Part shown: positions 32,501 to 41,406 of the stretch, one piece after another | Layout of the letters: each line of letters begins with the position of its first letter | Position numbering within the stretch: position 1 is the stretch's first letter | NCBI RefSeq assembly: GCF_026262505.1 | Contig: NC_067206.1 | Span: forward strand, 496,001 to 560,000 | Origin: Trichomonas vaginalis G3 | Taxonomy: Eukaryota > Parabasalia > Trichomonadida > Trichomonadidae | DNA: 64,000 nucleotides | Direction: 5' to 3' | Position numbers and translations under genes: made by a program | The notes under the pieces: model-generated | Database searches by the model: none | Told to the model about the DNA's origin: nothing | What the model saw: only the letters and a program-made list of their open reading frames with translations

Positions 32501-35500
32501 AGGAATTTCTGAACAAAGTGGCCGACCACAATAACGTACATCCCATTGTAACCGCAATCCGATCCAATGTTCGCATGTTTAACAACAAAAGAAATCAAAC
32601 TAACTTCAACGACGACGAAATGGACTGTCCGTGCATCGCAGCTGCCTTCAGACAGGCAAACCTTGTATCAGAGGCCATGAACTACGATCCCGCGAAACCT
32701 CCGAAATCATTCCAAGATATAACATTGAGATTACAGAGTTTGAAGACACTTTTGAGGCAGAAGAGCCAACCAGTTGTAGGAGACATCGTCAAACAAGAGG
32801 AGATTGCAGGAGATATACGAAAAGCAATCATCAAAAAAGCGAAATACTTTGTCAAAAACGAATTTCTCGGTAAAACAGTGATAGAATTCTTCACGATACT
32901 GAGATCATCGAAACCATTGTCATACTTCTACGAGAAGAACAAGGAAATGAAGCAATACGTCCTGTCAGTGAAAGAAGTCCCTCAAATGATTCAAGAATTC
33001 TTAAGTTTACAAAACGTTTTTCACACAGGCAAAATTGCATTCATTTCACAACTGAAGAAAGGGGCGATTATCGCAGCAGAGAATCCAGAGACATTTGACA
33101 CTTTGATTAATATGATTACAGGAAATGTTCCTAATTCTTTGAGATTGTTTATCATGAAAACAATTTTGATTCACAGGGAATTAAATGAAAAACATCTCAA
33201 ACAGATATTGTTGTTCATTGTCCATTTCAAGCCGAAAGAAATAGAAGAAAACGTGTTCGTGGAAAACATGTGGTTGTTCATATTGAACCATTTGATTAAT
33301 TATAATTTTTCCCCAGAAATTTTCAATTTGTTGGTAGATTTTATCGTTAATGAAAAAAGTGACATTTCTGAAATGACAAAATACAAGATTACCATGATAT
33401 TGTCATTGTTGATTAATAGTAATGTTAACATTGATGTCATTAGTATTCTCAAGAACTACAAAGTTGATACTCCGAGACATTTATGTTCTGTTTTACGTTT
33501 GTTTTGTTTCTTTTTGAAGAATTCGAAGAAAAATTTGCCAGAAAAAATTTATTTCTTGGACAAAGAGTACAATTTCTACAGTTTCATCAAACTACTGTTC
33601 ATGTTCATCGCTAATCCAATCATACAAAAGAAAATCGATATCCAAGAATTCCAAAAATTTGAATTACAAAGTCACTTTTTCATTTCAAGTGAAGCAATTT
33701 TTTGTTTGAGGAATTTAATGTCTGATCCAGTGAACCAAGACCTGAAGAAGCGCGTGAGTTTAGTCATCAGAGAGTGCTTGGATAAACAAGAAGCATCCGA
33801 GCAATTACTTGCTTCCTTCGTCATTTTGGGAGGAGGAATGTTGCCTCTAAGTTATGGTTGTTATTCATCATTGGAAGATGGAACTGTTTTCTGTGTTTCT
33901 GAGATAGATCAGCAGTCATACGACGTGTTTGGTTTCAATGTTAATAATCTCGAGTGGATGGCTGTGAAGAAATCAAGATTGATGCCTTGCTCGATAATGC
34001 AAATTCCATCATTCGAATTCAACAAAAGTAACATTCAATTATTTAATAACATTCATCACAAATTTTCTGAACAACCGTCAAAATTTGTGTCATGTATCAG
34101 ATGTGCAGTTATTGCATCATGTTATACTTTGCTACCTATTATATTGCAGAATAAGAAACTATCACAGGAATTCGAGAAATGCGATGATTTCATCACTTCT
34201 TTGATATCAATGAGTCCTTTGAATACAAATACAGAAAAATTTGAGACAATTCCATCATTAATTTCAAGTCTCAACTATTTCTTGAGTGTTAACAGCACTA
34301 AGATGTCAACAATGATTGACGAAAAAGTTATACAGAAAGAAATAGAACCTCCTATTTCTCCGCCACGCGTTAGATCTAATTCCAAATATTCATTTGATGA
34401 CAGAGAAGTTAAGAACATGAATACAGTGATTCCTTTCTCAATGATGAACAAGAGACACAAAGAGTCACCGACAAAAATGGTTTGTATTTTCGGAAGTGCG
34501 GAAATAAACGGAAGAAAGTTCAAATCAAACGTTCCTTGTTTGTATGTCGGTGATAAAACACTGAATTCACATATAAATCCATTCTATTTCGAGATCAAAG
34601 TTGTTCAAGCTCCTTTGTATCATATGTCAATTGGTTTCGCTGATACGAAATCTCCAATGGGTTTCTACAAATTGACATTGCCGACAAACGAAATGGAGTC
34701 TCCAAACGGATTCAGCAAAGTCATTGGTCCACAGCTGCACATCCAAAACGGAGACACAATTGGTGTTGGCTACTCTGAGGAGAAAATAATTTTCTTCTAC
34801 AACGGAACAAAATTCAGTCAATCCATTGATTATCCCAACTTCGAAGAATTCACTCCTTTCGTTTTGGACAGTGGAGGAAATGGAGAATACGAGTGCAACT
34901 TCGGTCAAGTTCCGTTCATGAAAGGCGTTCTCCAGGAAAATCTCTTCGGATGCGAAAGATTCTCTCTCGAAAAGTTCACTTACAAAACTAACAAATTCAA
35001 TTTGGATTCAATTGATGACGATCAAAATTATGACAAAAAAGTGTCAGATTTATTACCAATTTTTGATCCTCCAAACGAAGAATTTGTTAGAATTGAGCAA
35101 GGCAAGTCAAACAATGAGTCAAAGACACCTTACATCATGAAGACTCCTGTTGAAACAAACATTTCTCAGATCTCTTTGAACGGACCATGTTTAGTTTACA
35201 GAATCAGAATCAAACCGAGTGAAGCGAACCAAAACGAAGCGATAAACATACCGAATATCAACAGATGGATGTACAACAGGATGGGAATTGTCACAGGAAT
35301 CACCTCTTCCGCATACAACTCATCAGATATTGCATTGGAGTTCTACAATCCTGCAACAGCTGTGAAAGAAAAAGCAGTGATAAATTCAAGGTTCATAACA
35401 AAAGTTGACAGAGAAAGATACATCGGATCAGATTTCATGAACAAAATGAATACGGAATCAACAGCGAGTGAAGCATTGTATTACACAAGGAAGATAGCAA

Positions 35501-38490
35501 TAAGAAGCTCAAGATACGCTCTTTTAGTCATGATTTATAACAATCCAGAATTAATTGTCAAATTGTGGAGTTCCGTCAAAAAGAAATTGTCAAGTTTGTT
35601 CTCTGTTTTGACTATTGAATTGAACACATTCACTCAGCATGTAGAGATCAATCCATTCATTGTCGACAGCTCCAAATTTGTTCCAATGACTGTTCTGATT
35701 TCTGAGAAACTGAAAGAATTGTTAGGAAAAACAAATTTGTTGATTTTCAACGATTCTAGTTTGCATTGGTTTTTCTCTGTTATAATGAAATTGGCCATTC
35801 ACGGATTAGATGGATCTAAAATGGCTGATTCCAGCAACAACTTGTACGAGAACACGAAATCCTATTACAAGTTCAATACGCCGGCAAACACAGGAAACTT
35901 CACAATAGATCTCACATTGGAAGAACAAAACGCTGTTGGTTTTGTCGTAGCTGTTCATTCGGAAAACAATATACAGCCAAGTTACGTTTATTTGAATGAA
36001 AATGACATCACTTCACTTGCCAGAGATGTGAAGTTTCTCACTGGAAACAAACTGCACATCAAAGGCAATGGATCGATAAACAACAGAAGGAAACTGAAGT
36101 TCGCTGTTTTACCAATACAGTCACACATGAGCGAACAATGTTCTAAAACTCCTGTTGGCTCTTTCCACATTTTGCTGACGACTTTGTCTTACTATTTCTC
36201 ATTCCTCGAGAAATGTCCAATGAAAGACGTCAGAGCAGACTTGAAAGAGTTCCTTCCAATGGCCGTGAAACTGATGATGAGTGATGGATTGATATCGAGA
36301 TTGGTCGCTTTCGAAATCATCGCTCCAATTTTGTCAAGATTGGATTGGAGTGAAGATGAAGACGCTTTTTCAACAAATTCCGATGTTTCAAATTACATGA
36401 CTTCCTTCGAGGCATCGATCAATCAGAACGACTTCTTAACACCATCAGCGGAACAAGCGATTTTGTTGAATATAATGCTCGATTTGAACAGATTGTATTC
36501 GGCAGAAAAAGCAGCAGCAAGAGACAAAACAAAGATACCTCAATATTTCCAAATGTTGATGGATAGAGCGACAAACAAGCCACAGACGAAGTTCGACACA
36601 ATATCAGCATACTTCACACACGCAACAGCTTTGACTCATGATTGGTCGTTCCCTATAAGATTCCCTTCTTTCTTGTTAATCGAAGATTTTCTTAAACAAA
36701 TGCCATTCACGCCCGTAACTCTAAAAAGTGACGATTTTTCAGTTGATGGCAAATGTTTAGTATATAACTTTACTAATGAGAATTGGGACAGTGCGGAAAT
36801 AATTCTCAAAAACATTTTTACAGTCGCCGTAAATGGAAAAGACGTAAAAAGTGGAACAGTCATCACTTCTCCAAGTAGAATCACAATTCACGCCGATAAA
36901 AAGGATTTCGAGATTGTAATTAAGATGAAGTTCCCTAAGTACGAAGAAGGCTTGGCTTTCTTCACATCCAAGTTCAATGAATTCCTCCAAATCTGTGATG
37001 TGATGAGATCGAAATGGACTCCTAAGATGGATGAAGAACTTTTAAAGATTTTGAGATCAATAAACTCAGATGAAATTGCATCAGAACTGGCAGATGAAGA
37101 TTACGCGAGATCACAGCTTTTATCAGCAATTCCTCAGAAATACGTCAATGTCCGAATTTCCCTTGTTAAACAGCTCGATTCGATCATGGAGTATCTTCTA
37201 AAGAAAGTCGATATAAAGACGAGTGGTTTGTTGGCTGGGGGACTCCTTGCAGCAAGAACAGCCATCGCAACACGCCACAAACAAGGAATCTTCAAAGAGA
37301 GAGTGTCAAACAACTTGAAAGACAACAACAGATTGCACTTGAGATTCAACAGATCAAGAGCCATTTTGCACATGAACAGACCAGATCATCCATCAGCTTC
37401 CACTTTGTTGAGGCAGTTGATTGAACAAGTTCCACTGAGATTGATTGATTCATTGAAGAGAGATTCAGTTCCATGGCATGTAGATTTGATCGGAGAAGGC
37501 GCTTTGGATGCAGGTGGACCAAGTAGAGACATATTCAGCCAGATGTGCATCGAATTATTCCATCCAAGCACTGGTTTGTTCATCAGTTCTCCAAACACTC
37601 AGTATTTGCCTAGAAATGCTCAAAACGTTGACAGATTCGTGCCTAATCCAAGCTGTACAGATTTAGTGCAACTGGAATACGCAGGAGTGTTGATGTCAAT
37701 TGCTTACGTCAGTCGAATGCCTCAACCATTTAGATTCGCTGAATTTGTTTGGAGATTTTTGACAGGACACCAATTAACAATTGAAGACATTTACTCAGTT
37801 GATTCCGCTTTTGCTAGTTCGATCAAAGCGTTTAAAGAGAATCCTGCGAAGACATTACTAGCACACGAATACTCCTTCACAGTTGTTAATGTCGCAGGAC
37901 AAGTCAAAGAACTTATTCCTTACGGATCAAGTGTCAAAGTCACAATGGAAAATGTACAAAAATACGTCAAATTGTGCAAAGAATACAGAATCAAAGAATT
38001 ATTGCCACATTTGACATCATTACGTCGTGGAATCCTTCATTTCTTACCAACAGATGCTGTTACATTACTCAGTTCATGGGAACTCGAGTTGTTTGTCAGT
38101 GGAGACACAAATGTTTCAGTCGACGAATTGAAGAAATGCTGCAAATACGACGCAATGGACAAATCATCGATAATGCTGTGGAAAGTTATAGAGAGTTTCA
38201 CACCGAACGAAAGAATGTTGTTCATCAAATTCGCAACAGGAAGAATGGGATTACCATCACCAGGAATGTCATGGCACTCCAGCCTGACAATTACATGGCT
38301 TCCTCTCCAAGGAAGAACAGATGAAAACGCAGAGCTACCGACAGCACAAACATGTTCTTCAACGATAAAGATTCCGAGATACACAACAGAAGAGTCTATG
38401 GCAAAGAAGATAAGGACAGCTATCTTCTACGGAGGAGAGATTGTTAATGATAGAACACAGAATGCAGCAGATATAGTTCAACTTTCATAA
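29554..38490 (+). CDS. Giant HECT-type E3 ubiquitin ligase with SPRY domain
   Basis: The protein has 2,978 residues. The C-terminal ~390 residues form a HECT domain: VPLRLIDSL, then GEGALDAGGPSRDIFS, and the catalytic cysteine Cys2934 in AQTCSSTIKIP, which accepts ubiquitin from an E2 and passes it to the substrate. Residues about 1676-1790 form a SPRY domain (PFYFEIKV, IGVGYSEEKIIFFYNG). Residues about 813-930 resemble the CUB-like beta domain seen in other giant ligases (HPYPAK, DYLQIFD, DWGIKCF). The N-terminal ~450 residues contain beta-rich, propeller-like repeats, and helical repeats fill the rest. It starts MGSGISS, which fits an N-myristoylation signal (Gly2, Ser6). The layout recalls HERC1/HECTD4-type ligases. 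Substrates are unknown. Confidence 0.93.
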   Translation: MGSGISSDSSGDTQTIKAITDKCFSPSNLAALFSEYNRKTIPLNPEAKVEPLLFSILIDKIVTNKFTQEQIEPSIYNTITDQITPFLSQVNFFADRYGYAIRKLQSKLHNEPIEHEKNWQNACQSLNSDKSSAKDIPFVLGAIFSVFFGLQDEIDKVSEKDFDQVLTNLLNVMLTAPISDNGSINPQLISKFNSYLVSNATRNVFSSLSIRTKIIAFLLKVAEIDGGITTIISSLFVEMSIPPESPIESLLLPKLEIYPQISKENFGHWKKFWNIELPAIQSFTATQQNIYFSADYIYKLDIVTGNLEKLQIESKYSLITNDSSQLYIFDNVKSALSIYSLENYTFTKDLAGILQNPNQIRSFLHFNSFIYILYQLNNQTTYEVEEYSLGDETMVCTNKGQIQTPFRNCNLIAFNNEICLISPESKTMIPFAFANKEISQTKHSPSTILCPDAIYITSFGQYTYTLEKMSGNYRMKRFDNKFGLALTYEPLVKQQSSENISGFVEDIILSLSYQLINLIQFLFSKPIHEADAQAKKAVNFFISQNPEETLLACLKLGWKCLEETEYSVHFRQTILLFILQVLVVALRFFTFRFPYDSKDETFIDGNAKEIFAKIRRFIKTIALSDIATDSIISAEFQVINAGFKYLYNPFYTDFTELVNNIGKKSHEYVAAAIPFLYGSVALIYSINQNTVAILEKYHTPSVLANLFSNQVPFINNELLFITGHKYNVEHVLANYISSIIDYFSNILCFENISIRPQDAEEFILQVVARILSLNKKSSIIFGSFAKSILSLLKIFIKEYKQTDSVKSDDDILSHPLNGTTRVRYSSQTFETMHPYPAKQDKETPFEMCGASEIKIEFDPQCATEATTDYLQIFDKSEGGSSAYKTLTGPAGPGWPREIIINSDTCRFLFHSEESTSDWGIKCFISANVPITDSYITPMVTIMIANLLCFALGWSIEQIASVDETEESLQSQIPPDHPLTEEQQEFLNKVADHNNVHPIVTAIRSNVRMFNNKRNQTNFNDDEMDCPCIAAAFRQANLVSEAMNYDPAKPPKSFQDITLRLQSLKTLLRQKSQPVVGDIVKQEEIAGDIRKAIIKKAKYFVKNEFLGKTVIEFFTILRSSKPLSYFYEKNKEMKQYVLSVKEVPQMIQEFLSLQNVFHTGKIAFISQLKKGAIIAAENPETFDTLINMITGNVPNSLRLFIMKTILIHRELNEKHLKQILLFIVHFKPKEIEENVFVENMWLFILNHLINYNFSPEIFNLLVDFIVNEKSDISEMTKYKITMILSLLINSNVNIDVISILKNYKVDTPRHLCSVLRLFCFFLKNSKKNLPEKIYFLDKEYNFYSFIKLLFMFIANPIIQKKIDIQEFQKFELQSHFFISSEAIFCLRNLMSDPVNQDLKKRVSLVIRECLDKQEASEQLLASFVILGGGMLPLSYGCYSSLEDGTVFCVSEIDQQSYDVFGFNVNNLEWMAVKKSRLMPCSIMQIPSFEFNKSNIQLFNNIHHKFSEQPSKFVSCIRCAVIASCYTLLPIILQNKKLSQEFEKCDDFITSLISMSPLNTNTEKFETIPSLISSLNYFLSVNSTKMSTMIDEKVIQKEIEPPISPPRVRSNSKYSFDDREVKNMNTVIPFSMMNKRHKESPTKMVCIFGSAEINGRKFKSNVPCLYVGDKTLNSHINPFYFEIKVVQAPLYHMSIGFADTKSPMGFYKLTLPTNEMESPNGFSKVIGPQLHIQNGDTIGVGYSEEKIIFFYNGTKFSQSIDYPNFEEFTPFVLDSGGNGEYECNFGQVPFMKGVLQENLFGCERFSLEKFTYKTNKFNLDSIDDDQNYDKKVSDLLPIFDPPNEEFVRIEQGKSNNESKTPYIMKTPVETNISQISLNGPCLVYRIRIKPSEANQNEAINIPNINRWMYNRMGIVTGITSSAYNSSDIALEFYNPATAVKEKAVINSRFITKVDRERYIGSDFMNKMNTESTASEALYYTRKIAIRSSRYALLVMIYNNPELIVKLWSSVKKKLSSLFSVLTIELNTFTQHVEINPFIVDSSKFVPMTVLISEKLKELLGKTNLLIFNDSSLHWFFSVIMKLAIHGLDGSKMADSSNNLYENTKSYYKFNTPANTGNFTIDLTLEEQNAVGFVVAVHSENNIQPSYVYLNENDITSLARDVKFLTGNKLHIKGNGSINNRRKLKFAVLPIQSHMSEQCSKTPVGSFHILLTTLSYYFSFLEKCPMKDVRADLKEFLPMAVKLMMSDGLISRLVAFEIIAPILSRLDWSEDEDAFSTNSDVSNYMTSFEASINQNDFLTPSAEQAILLNIMLDLNRLYSAEKAAARDKTKIPQYFQMLMDRATNKPQTKFDTISAYFTHATALTHDWSFPIRFPSFLLIEDFLKQMPFTPVTLKSDDFSVDGKCLVYNFTNENWDSAEIILKNIFTVAVNGKDVKSGTVITSPSRITIHADKKDFEIVIKMKFPKYEEGLAFFTSKFNEFLQICDVMRSKWTPKMDEELLKILRSINSDEIASELADEDYARSQLLSAIPQKYVNVRISLVKQLDSIMEYLLKKVDIKTSGLLAGGLLAARTAIATRHKQGIFKERVSNNLKDNNRLHLRFNRSRAILHMNRPDHPSASTLLRQLIEQVPLRLIDSLKRDSVPWHVDLIGEGALDAGGPSRDIFSQMCIELFHPSTGLFISSPNTQYLPRNAQNVDRFVPNPSCTDLVQLEYAGVLMSIAYVSRMPQPFRFAEFVWRFLTGHQLTIEDIYSVDSAFASSIKAFKENPAKTLLAHEYSFTVVNVAGQVKELIPYGSSVKVTMENVQKYVKLCKEYRIKELLPHLTSLRRGILHFLPTDAVTLLSSWELELFVSGDTNVSVDELKKCCKYDAMDKSSIMLWKVIESFTPNERMLFIKFATGRMGLPSPGMSWHSSLTITWLPLQGRTDENAELPTAQTCSSTIKIPRYTTEESMAKKIRTAIFYGGEIVNDRTQNAADIVQLS

Positions 38491-38681
38491 TCTTTATTTA
38501 TATATATATTTTTAGATTTTTTTTATTTATTTTAAAAAGTGTTTTTTATTTCTTTAGATATAAAATTAAATTCACATCGTTTTCTAGTGTATGGTGAGAA
38601 CAACATTCACTTTTTTGGCGTTTGTTTTTTCTCAGAAAATATTTTTAAGGTTTAAAAATTTCAATGCTTCATATTCCATAG

Positions 38682-39559
38682 TATTTGACTTTTTTATGGT
38701 TATTTGCATCATTGTTGCTTATTGAATTCAAGTATGAAGATGAATTAAATACTACATTAATCGATGTTACTCCGAGCGAAACAATTATCATTCCGAAGAA
38801 TGTTGCCAGAATTAAAGATAGTACAGTTATTAACCATGATGTTACCATTCGCCCGCTAGAATCTCTCAGATACGTCTTAAAATATTTGAGTTTTGAAGAA
38901 GATTCATTATTAGAAGATCTCGGAATGGGAACATTTTCATATTTTACACAACTCATTAGTGTTAATCTGAGCATGTGCAATCATCTCCAGCATATGAGTA
39001 GCGGTGCTTTTAAAAGTTCAAATTTAAATCAAATTTTCCTTCCGATGAATGGAGAGATGAAAAGTATAAAATCTGCTTCATTTTTTCAAACAAATTTGAA
39101 GAGCATCTCTATTCCAGATTCTGTTACACAATTTTCTGGATATTACGATGACCCTATTTGGGGAGGACCATTTACTGGATGTAAGTCATTAACTAATATA
39201 TTTATATCAGAAAATAGCTTATTGACTAAAATTGGAGGTGCATTCGCCCAGAACTCTGCAGTCACTAATTTTTTTATACCAAAAAATTGTAAAATCAACG
39301 CTTCTGCTTTAAACCTTATGAAAAACCTCATTGTCACAATAGATTCTAGAAATCCATATCTGAGAATACATAACAAATGCATTTATAGCTATGACTATAG
39401 CTCCTTTTATTGGATTCCTATTTCCTATACCGATTTTTTAACTTTTTATCCTAATTGTTCCATTATTGAAACAGAAGCATTCAGAGGATACTCAACAATG
39501 AACGATATTGTTATTGCACCAAGTATAACAACAATCAAAAAAAAAAAAAAAAAAAAAAA
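38682..39559 (+). pseudogene. BspA-like leucine-rich-repeat surface protein gene, interrupted
   Basis: About 285 codons encode leucine-rich repeats of the BspA/TpLRR (LRR_5) type: NLNQIFLP, LKSISIPDSV, SLTNIFIS and IVIAPSITTIK. The N-terminus has a hydrophobic stretch (FLWLFASLLLIEF) typical of the secretory leader of trichomonad BspA-like proteins, which are cell-surface and adhesion candidates. No in-frame ATG precedes this leader: the frame begins after a TAG with TAT-TTG, while out-of-frame ATGs lie at 38664 and 38696, so the start seems lost. The 3' end is cut by the Maverick that begins after the A-run at 39537-39559. The gene is therefore a host pseudogene or was killed by the insertion. 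Confidence 0.8.
39537..39559 (+). repeat. Run of 23 A at the insertion point
   Basis: Twenty-three A residues separate BspA-like coding sequence (ending SITTIK) from the first GC-rich bases of the Maverick. The gene itself would supply some of these A residues (Lys codons), and the target-site copy may supply others. Polymerase slippage or assembly error could have lengthened the run. Confidence 0.9.
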
Positions 39560-39819
39560 GGTAGTGGGGCTTCCAGGCACTTCGTGCCCTCTAGCCCCGA
39601 AGATGTTTAGTATAAATGAAGTTTTTATTCGGAAAATTGTTAGTCTTCTGGTGTGAATTCGGAGGACTCTTCTTCTTCCTCCATTGCTTCTGGGAAGAAG
39701 CCTTCTTCTGGGTCGAAAACATTATATAATGTTTCACTTTTCACAAACTATATATGTTTTCATGTTTTGTCACTTTTCTGTCACTTTTCAGGAAAAAACA
39801 TTTTTATTATTATATATAA
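39560..39819. repeat. Presumed left terminal inverted repeat region with nested hairpin
   Basis: This 260-nt leader precedes the first element gene. At 39566-39598 GGGGCT pairs with AGCCCC and, inside, GGCAC pairs with GTGCC around a TTC loop, giving a nested hairpin right at the element end. A short minus-strand acidic open stretch lies at about 39655-39750 (Glu/Ser-rich, ending FTPED). The matching right repeat would lie past the window, so the terminal-repeat call is inference. Confidence 0.5.
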
Positions 39820-40638
39820 ATGAATTTTACAAAACCACCGTTACCGTTCTTTGAAAATAAGAGTAGATGTAAAGATATTCTATTGAGAGAACTTAAGAAA
39901 CTACCGAATGGTCTAACATTTGTAGATTTGTTCGGTGGAAGTTTCTATATATCCCATTTGTGCCATACAATATTCCCAGACTCAAAGATTATATGCAATG
40001 ACTTCGACAACTATATGAACCGTCTCAAACATATTCCAGACACTAACAAAATATTGAAAGAGTTAAAAGAAAAGATACCTATAGGTAAGATGGAACGTAT
40101 ACCATTAGATAAGAAAAATATTGTGAGAGAGGTTTTGAAAAAAGCAGAATATATAGACTGGGATAGTATATCTGCTAGACTATTATATAGTGGTTCTATA
40201 AGAGTTCATGACATTGAAACACTTATGTCAAAAGTTTTATATCTTAACTATACAAATGTTTTCAAAGAGGACATAGAAAAATATATTGAGGGTATAGAGT
40301 TTGTGAGATGTCGTTGGACAGAGTTGTATGAAAAATATAAAGACAAGGAAAATGTTTTCTTTATAGTGGACCCGCCGTTCTATAACACATGCGATTTTCA
40401 ATACCAAGTAGACTGGACTTTGAGAGACTCTTTAGAAACTTTAGACGTTTTACATAACTGTCCATGCTTTTACTTTACATCCGATAAAAGTGGTTTGGAA
40501 ACCGTTATGAAATGGTTAGAGGACATACATGACTATGAGTTTAGATATGACAAGATAGAATATGAGAGAGGTCCTATAAACCGGAGAAAGTGTCATAACA
40601 AAGAAATTTTACTAGTAAGTAAATGTGGTTTGAAATAG
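39820..40638 (+). CDS. D12-class N6-adenine DNA methyltransferase
   Basis: The 272-residue protein has the D12/Dam-type order: PPLPFFENKSRCKDILL at the N-terminus (usual PFRWAGGK-like region), the S-adenosylmethionine motif FVDLFGGSFYIS near residue 37, a target-recognition middle part, and the catalytic box FFIVDPPFY near residue 185 (DPPY class). Such enzymes are common in phages and giant viruses, where they protect or mark the element's own DNA. It is the first gene of the element, reads rightwards, and has the T-rich upstream motif (TTTTTATTATTATATA) shared by the element genes. No partner restriction enzyme is recognisable here; the HNH protein at 48523 is more like a homing nuclease. 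Confidence 0.85.
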   Translation: MNFTKPPLPFFENKSRCKDILLRELKKLPNGLTFVDLFGGSFYISHLCHTIFPDSKIICNDFDNYMNRLKHIPDTNKILKELKEKIPIGKMERIPLDKKNIVREVLKKAEYIDWDSISARLLYSGSIRVHDIETLMSKVLYLNYTNVFKEDIEKYIEGIEFVRCRWTELYEKYKDKENVFFIVDPPFYNTCDFQYQVDWTLRDSLETLDVLHNCPCFYFTSDKSGLETVMKWLEDIHDYEFRYDKIEYERGPINRRKCHNKEILLVSKCGLK

Positions 40639-40761
40639 GACTACTTGTTTTAGGTTTTTTTCCATTGTGTCATTTATTTATTTGACGTGGCAGAAAAGTA
40701 CAGAGAATATGAAGATGAACCAATGCCTGCAAATGTTCAGCATATGTACTCGTAAGAGATA
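40623..40761 (+). pseudogene. Small membrane-protein remnant
   Basis: Overlapping the end of the methyltransferase gene is a short open stretch with a hydrophobic membrane-span-like segment (IGLLVLGFFPL) and a downstream Glu/Tyr-rich stretch ending before the T-rich leader of the next gene. It looks like a remnant of a very small one-span membrane protein of the element, with about one break. Identity unknown. Confidence 0.4.
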
Positions 40762-40778
40762 TTTTTATCTAATATTAA

Positions 40779-41141
40779 ATGGACGCACAGAACTTAGCGA
40801 ATGCACAGCAACCTGGACAACCAAACCCAGAGAATATTCCAAATGAAGTTAGAATACAAACTGCAATGGCAAACTATGGTCAAGTGCCAACAGATGTACA
40901 AATGCAAACTGCCATGTCAAATGACGCTGCGTTAGGTTTGCCACCATGGTATGCAAATATGAGATGGAAAGAGTTTTATACAAACCCTGAAGTGGGATAT
41001 AAACAACTTTATGCAGATGACGCGAACACAGGAGTTGACCCAGAATATGTTTTCTACCAGAGGAGAAACAGAATGTATGAGCTCCAGTTAAAGAATGCTA
41101 TGGAACTCAACAGGAAACGTAAGAGACTAGGCGGACATTAG
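40779..41141 (+). CDS. Small Gln/Asn/Ala-rich element protein
   Basis: 120 residues, unknown family. The N-terminal half is Gln/Asn/Pro-rich and contains a repeated unit (VRIQTAMANYG, then VQMQTAMSNDA). The C-terminal half has a Trp/Tyr-rich patch (PPWYANMRWKEFY) and ends basic (NRKRKRLGGH). The ATG at 40779 follows TTTTTATCTAATATTAA, the best copy of the element's upstream motif. The position between methyltransferase and virion-type genes suggests a virion or scaffold role, but that is only context. Confidence 0.7.
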   Translation: MDAQNLANAQQPGQPNPENIPNEVRIQTAMANYGQVPTDVQMQTAMSNDAALGLPPWYANMRWKEFYTNPEVGYKQLYADDANTGVDPEYVFYQRRNRMYELQLKNAMELNRKRKRLGGH

Positions 41142-41159
41142 ATTTTTACATATAGTAAA

Positions 41160-41402
41160 ATGGGTTTCTTCAGTAGTATTGGAAACTTCTTCAGAAGAGT
41201 TGGAAGAGGTATATGGAATGGAATAAAAACCGTAGGAAGAGGAATTTGGAACGGAGTCAAAAATATTGGTAAAAGAGTAGGTCAGTTCGTTGGTATTATA
41301 CCTAAAGACCCTGAACCAGAAGAACAAGCTCCTGTTATACAACAGCCTGAACCTGCACCACAGTCTAGTTGGCAACCAAATCCAACACCTCAACCGTATT
41401 AA
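41160..41402 (+). CDS. Amphipathic-helix protein, possible protein VI-like membrane-active component
   Basis: 80 residues. The first ~45 are a basic amphipathic repeat with regularly spaced Gly, Phe and Trp: SIGNFFRRVGRGIWNGIKTV followed by GRGIWNGVKNIGKRV. The rest is a Pro/Gln/Glu-rich tail ending TPQPY. This composition and layout recall the membrane-lytic N-terminal region of adenovirus protein VI and its counterparts in Polintons and virophages, which help breach the endosome. The similarity is by pattern only, not by alignment. It lies 18 nt after the preceding gene. Confidence 0.6.
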   Translation: MGFFSSIGNFFRRVGRGIWNGIKTVGRGIWNGVKNIGKRVGQFVGIIPKDPEPEEQAPVIQQPEPAPQSSWQPNPTPQPY

Positions 41403-41406
41403 AAAA

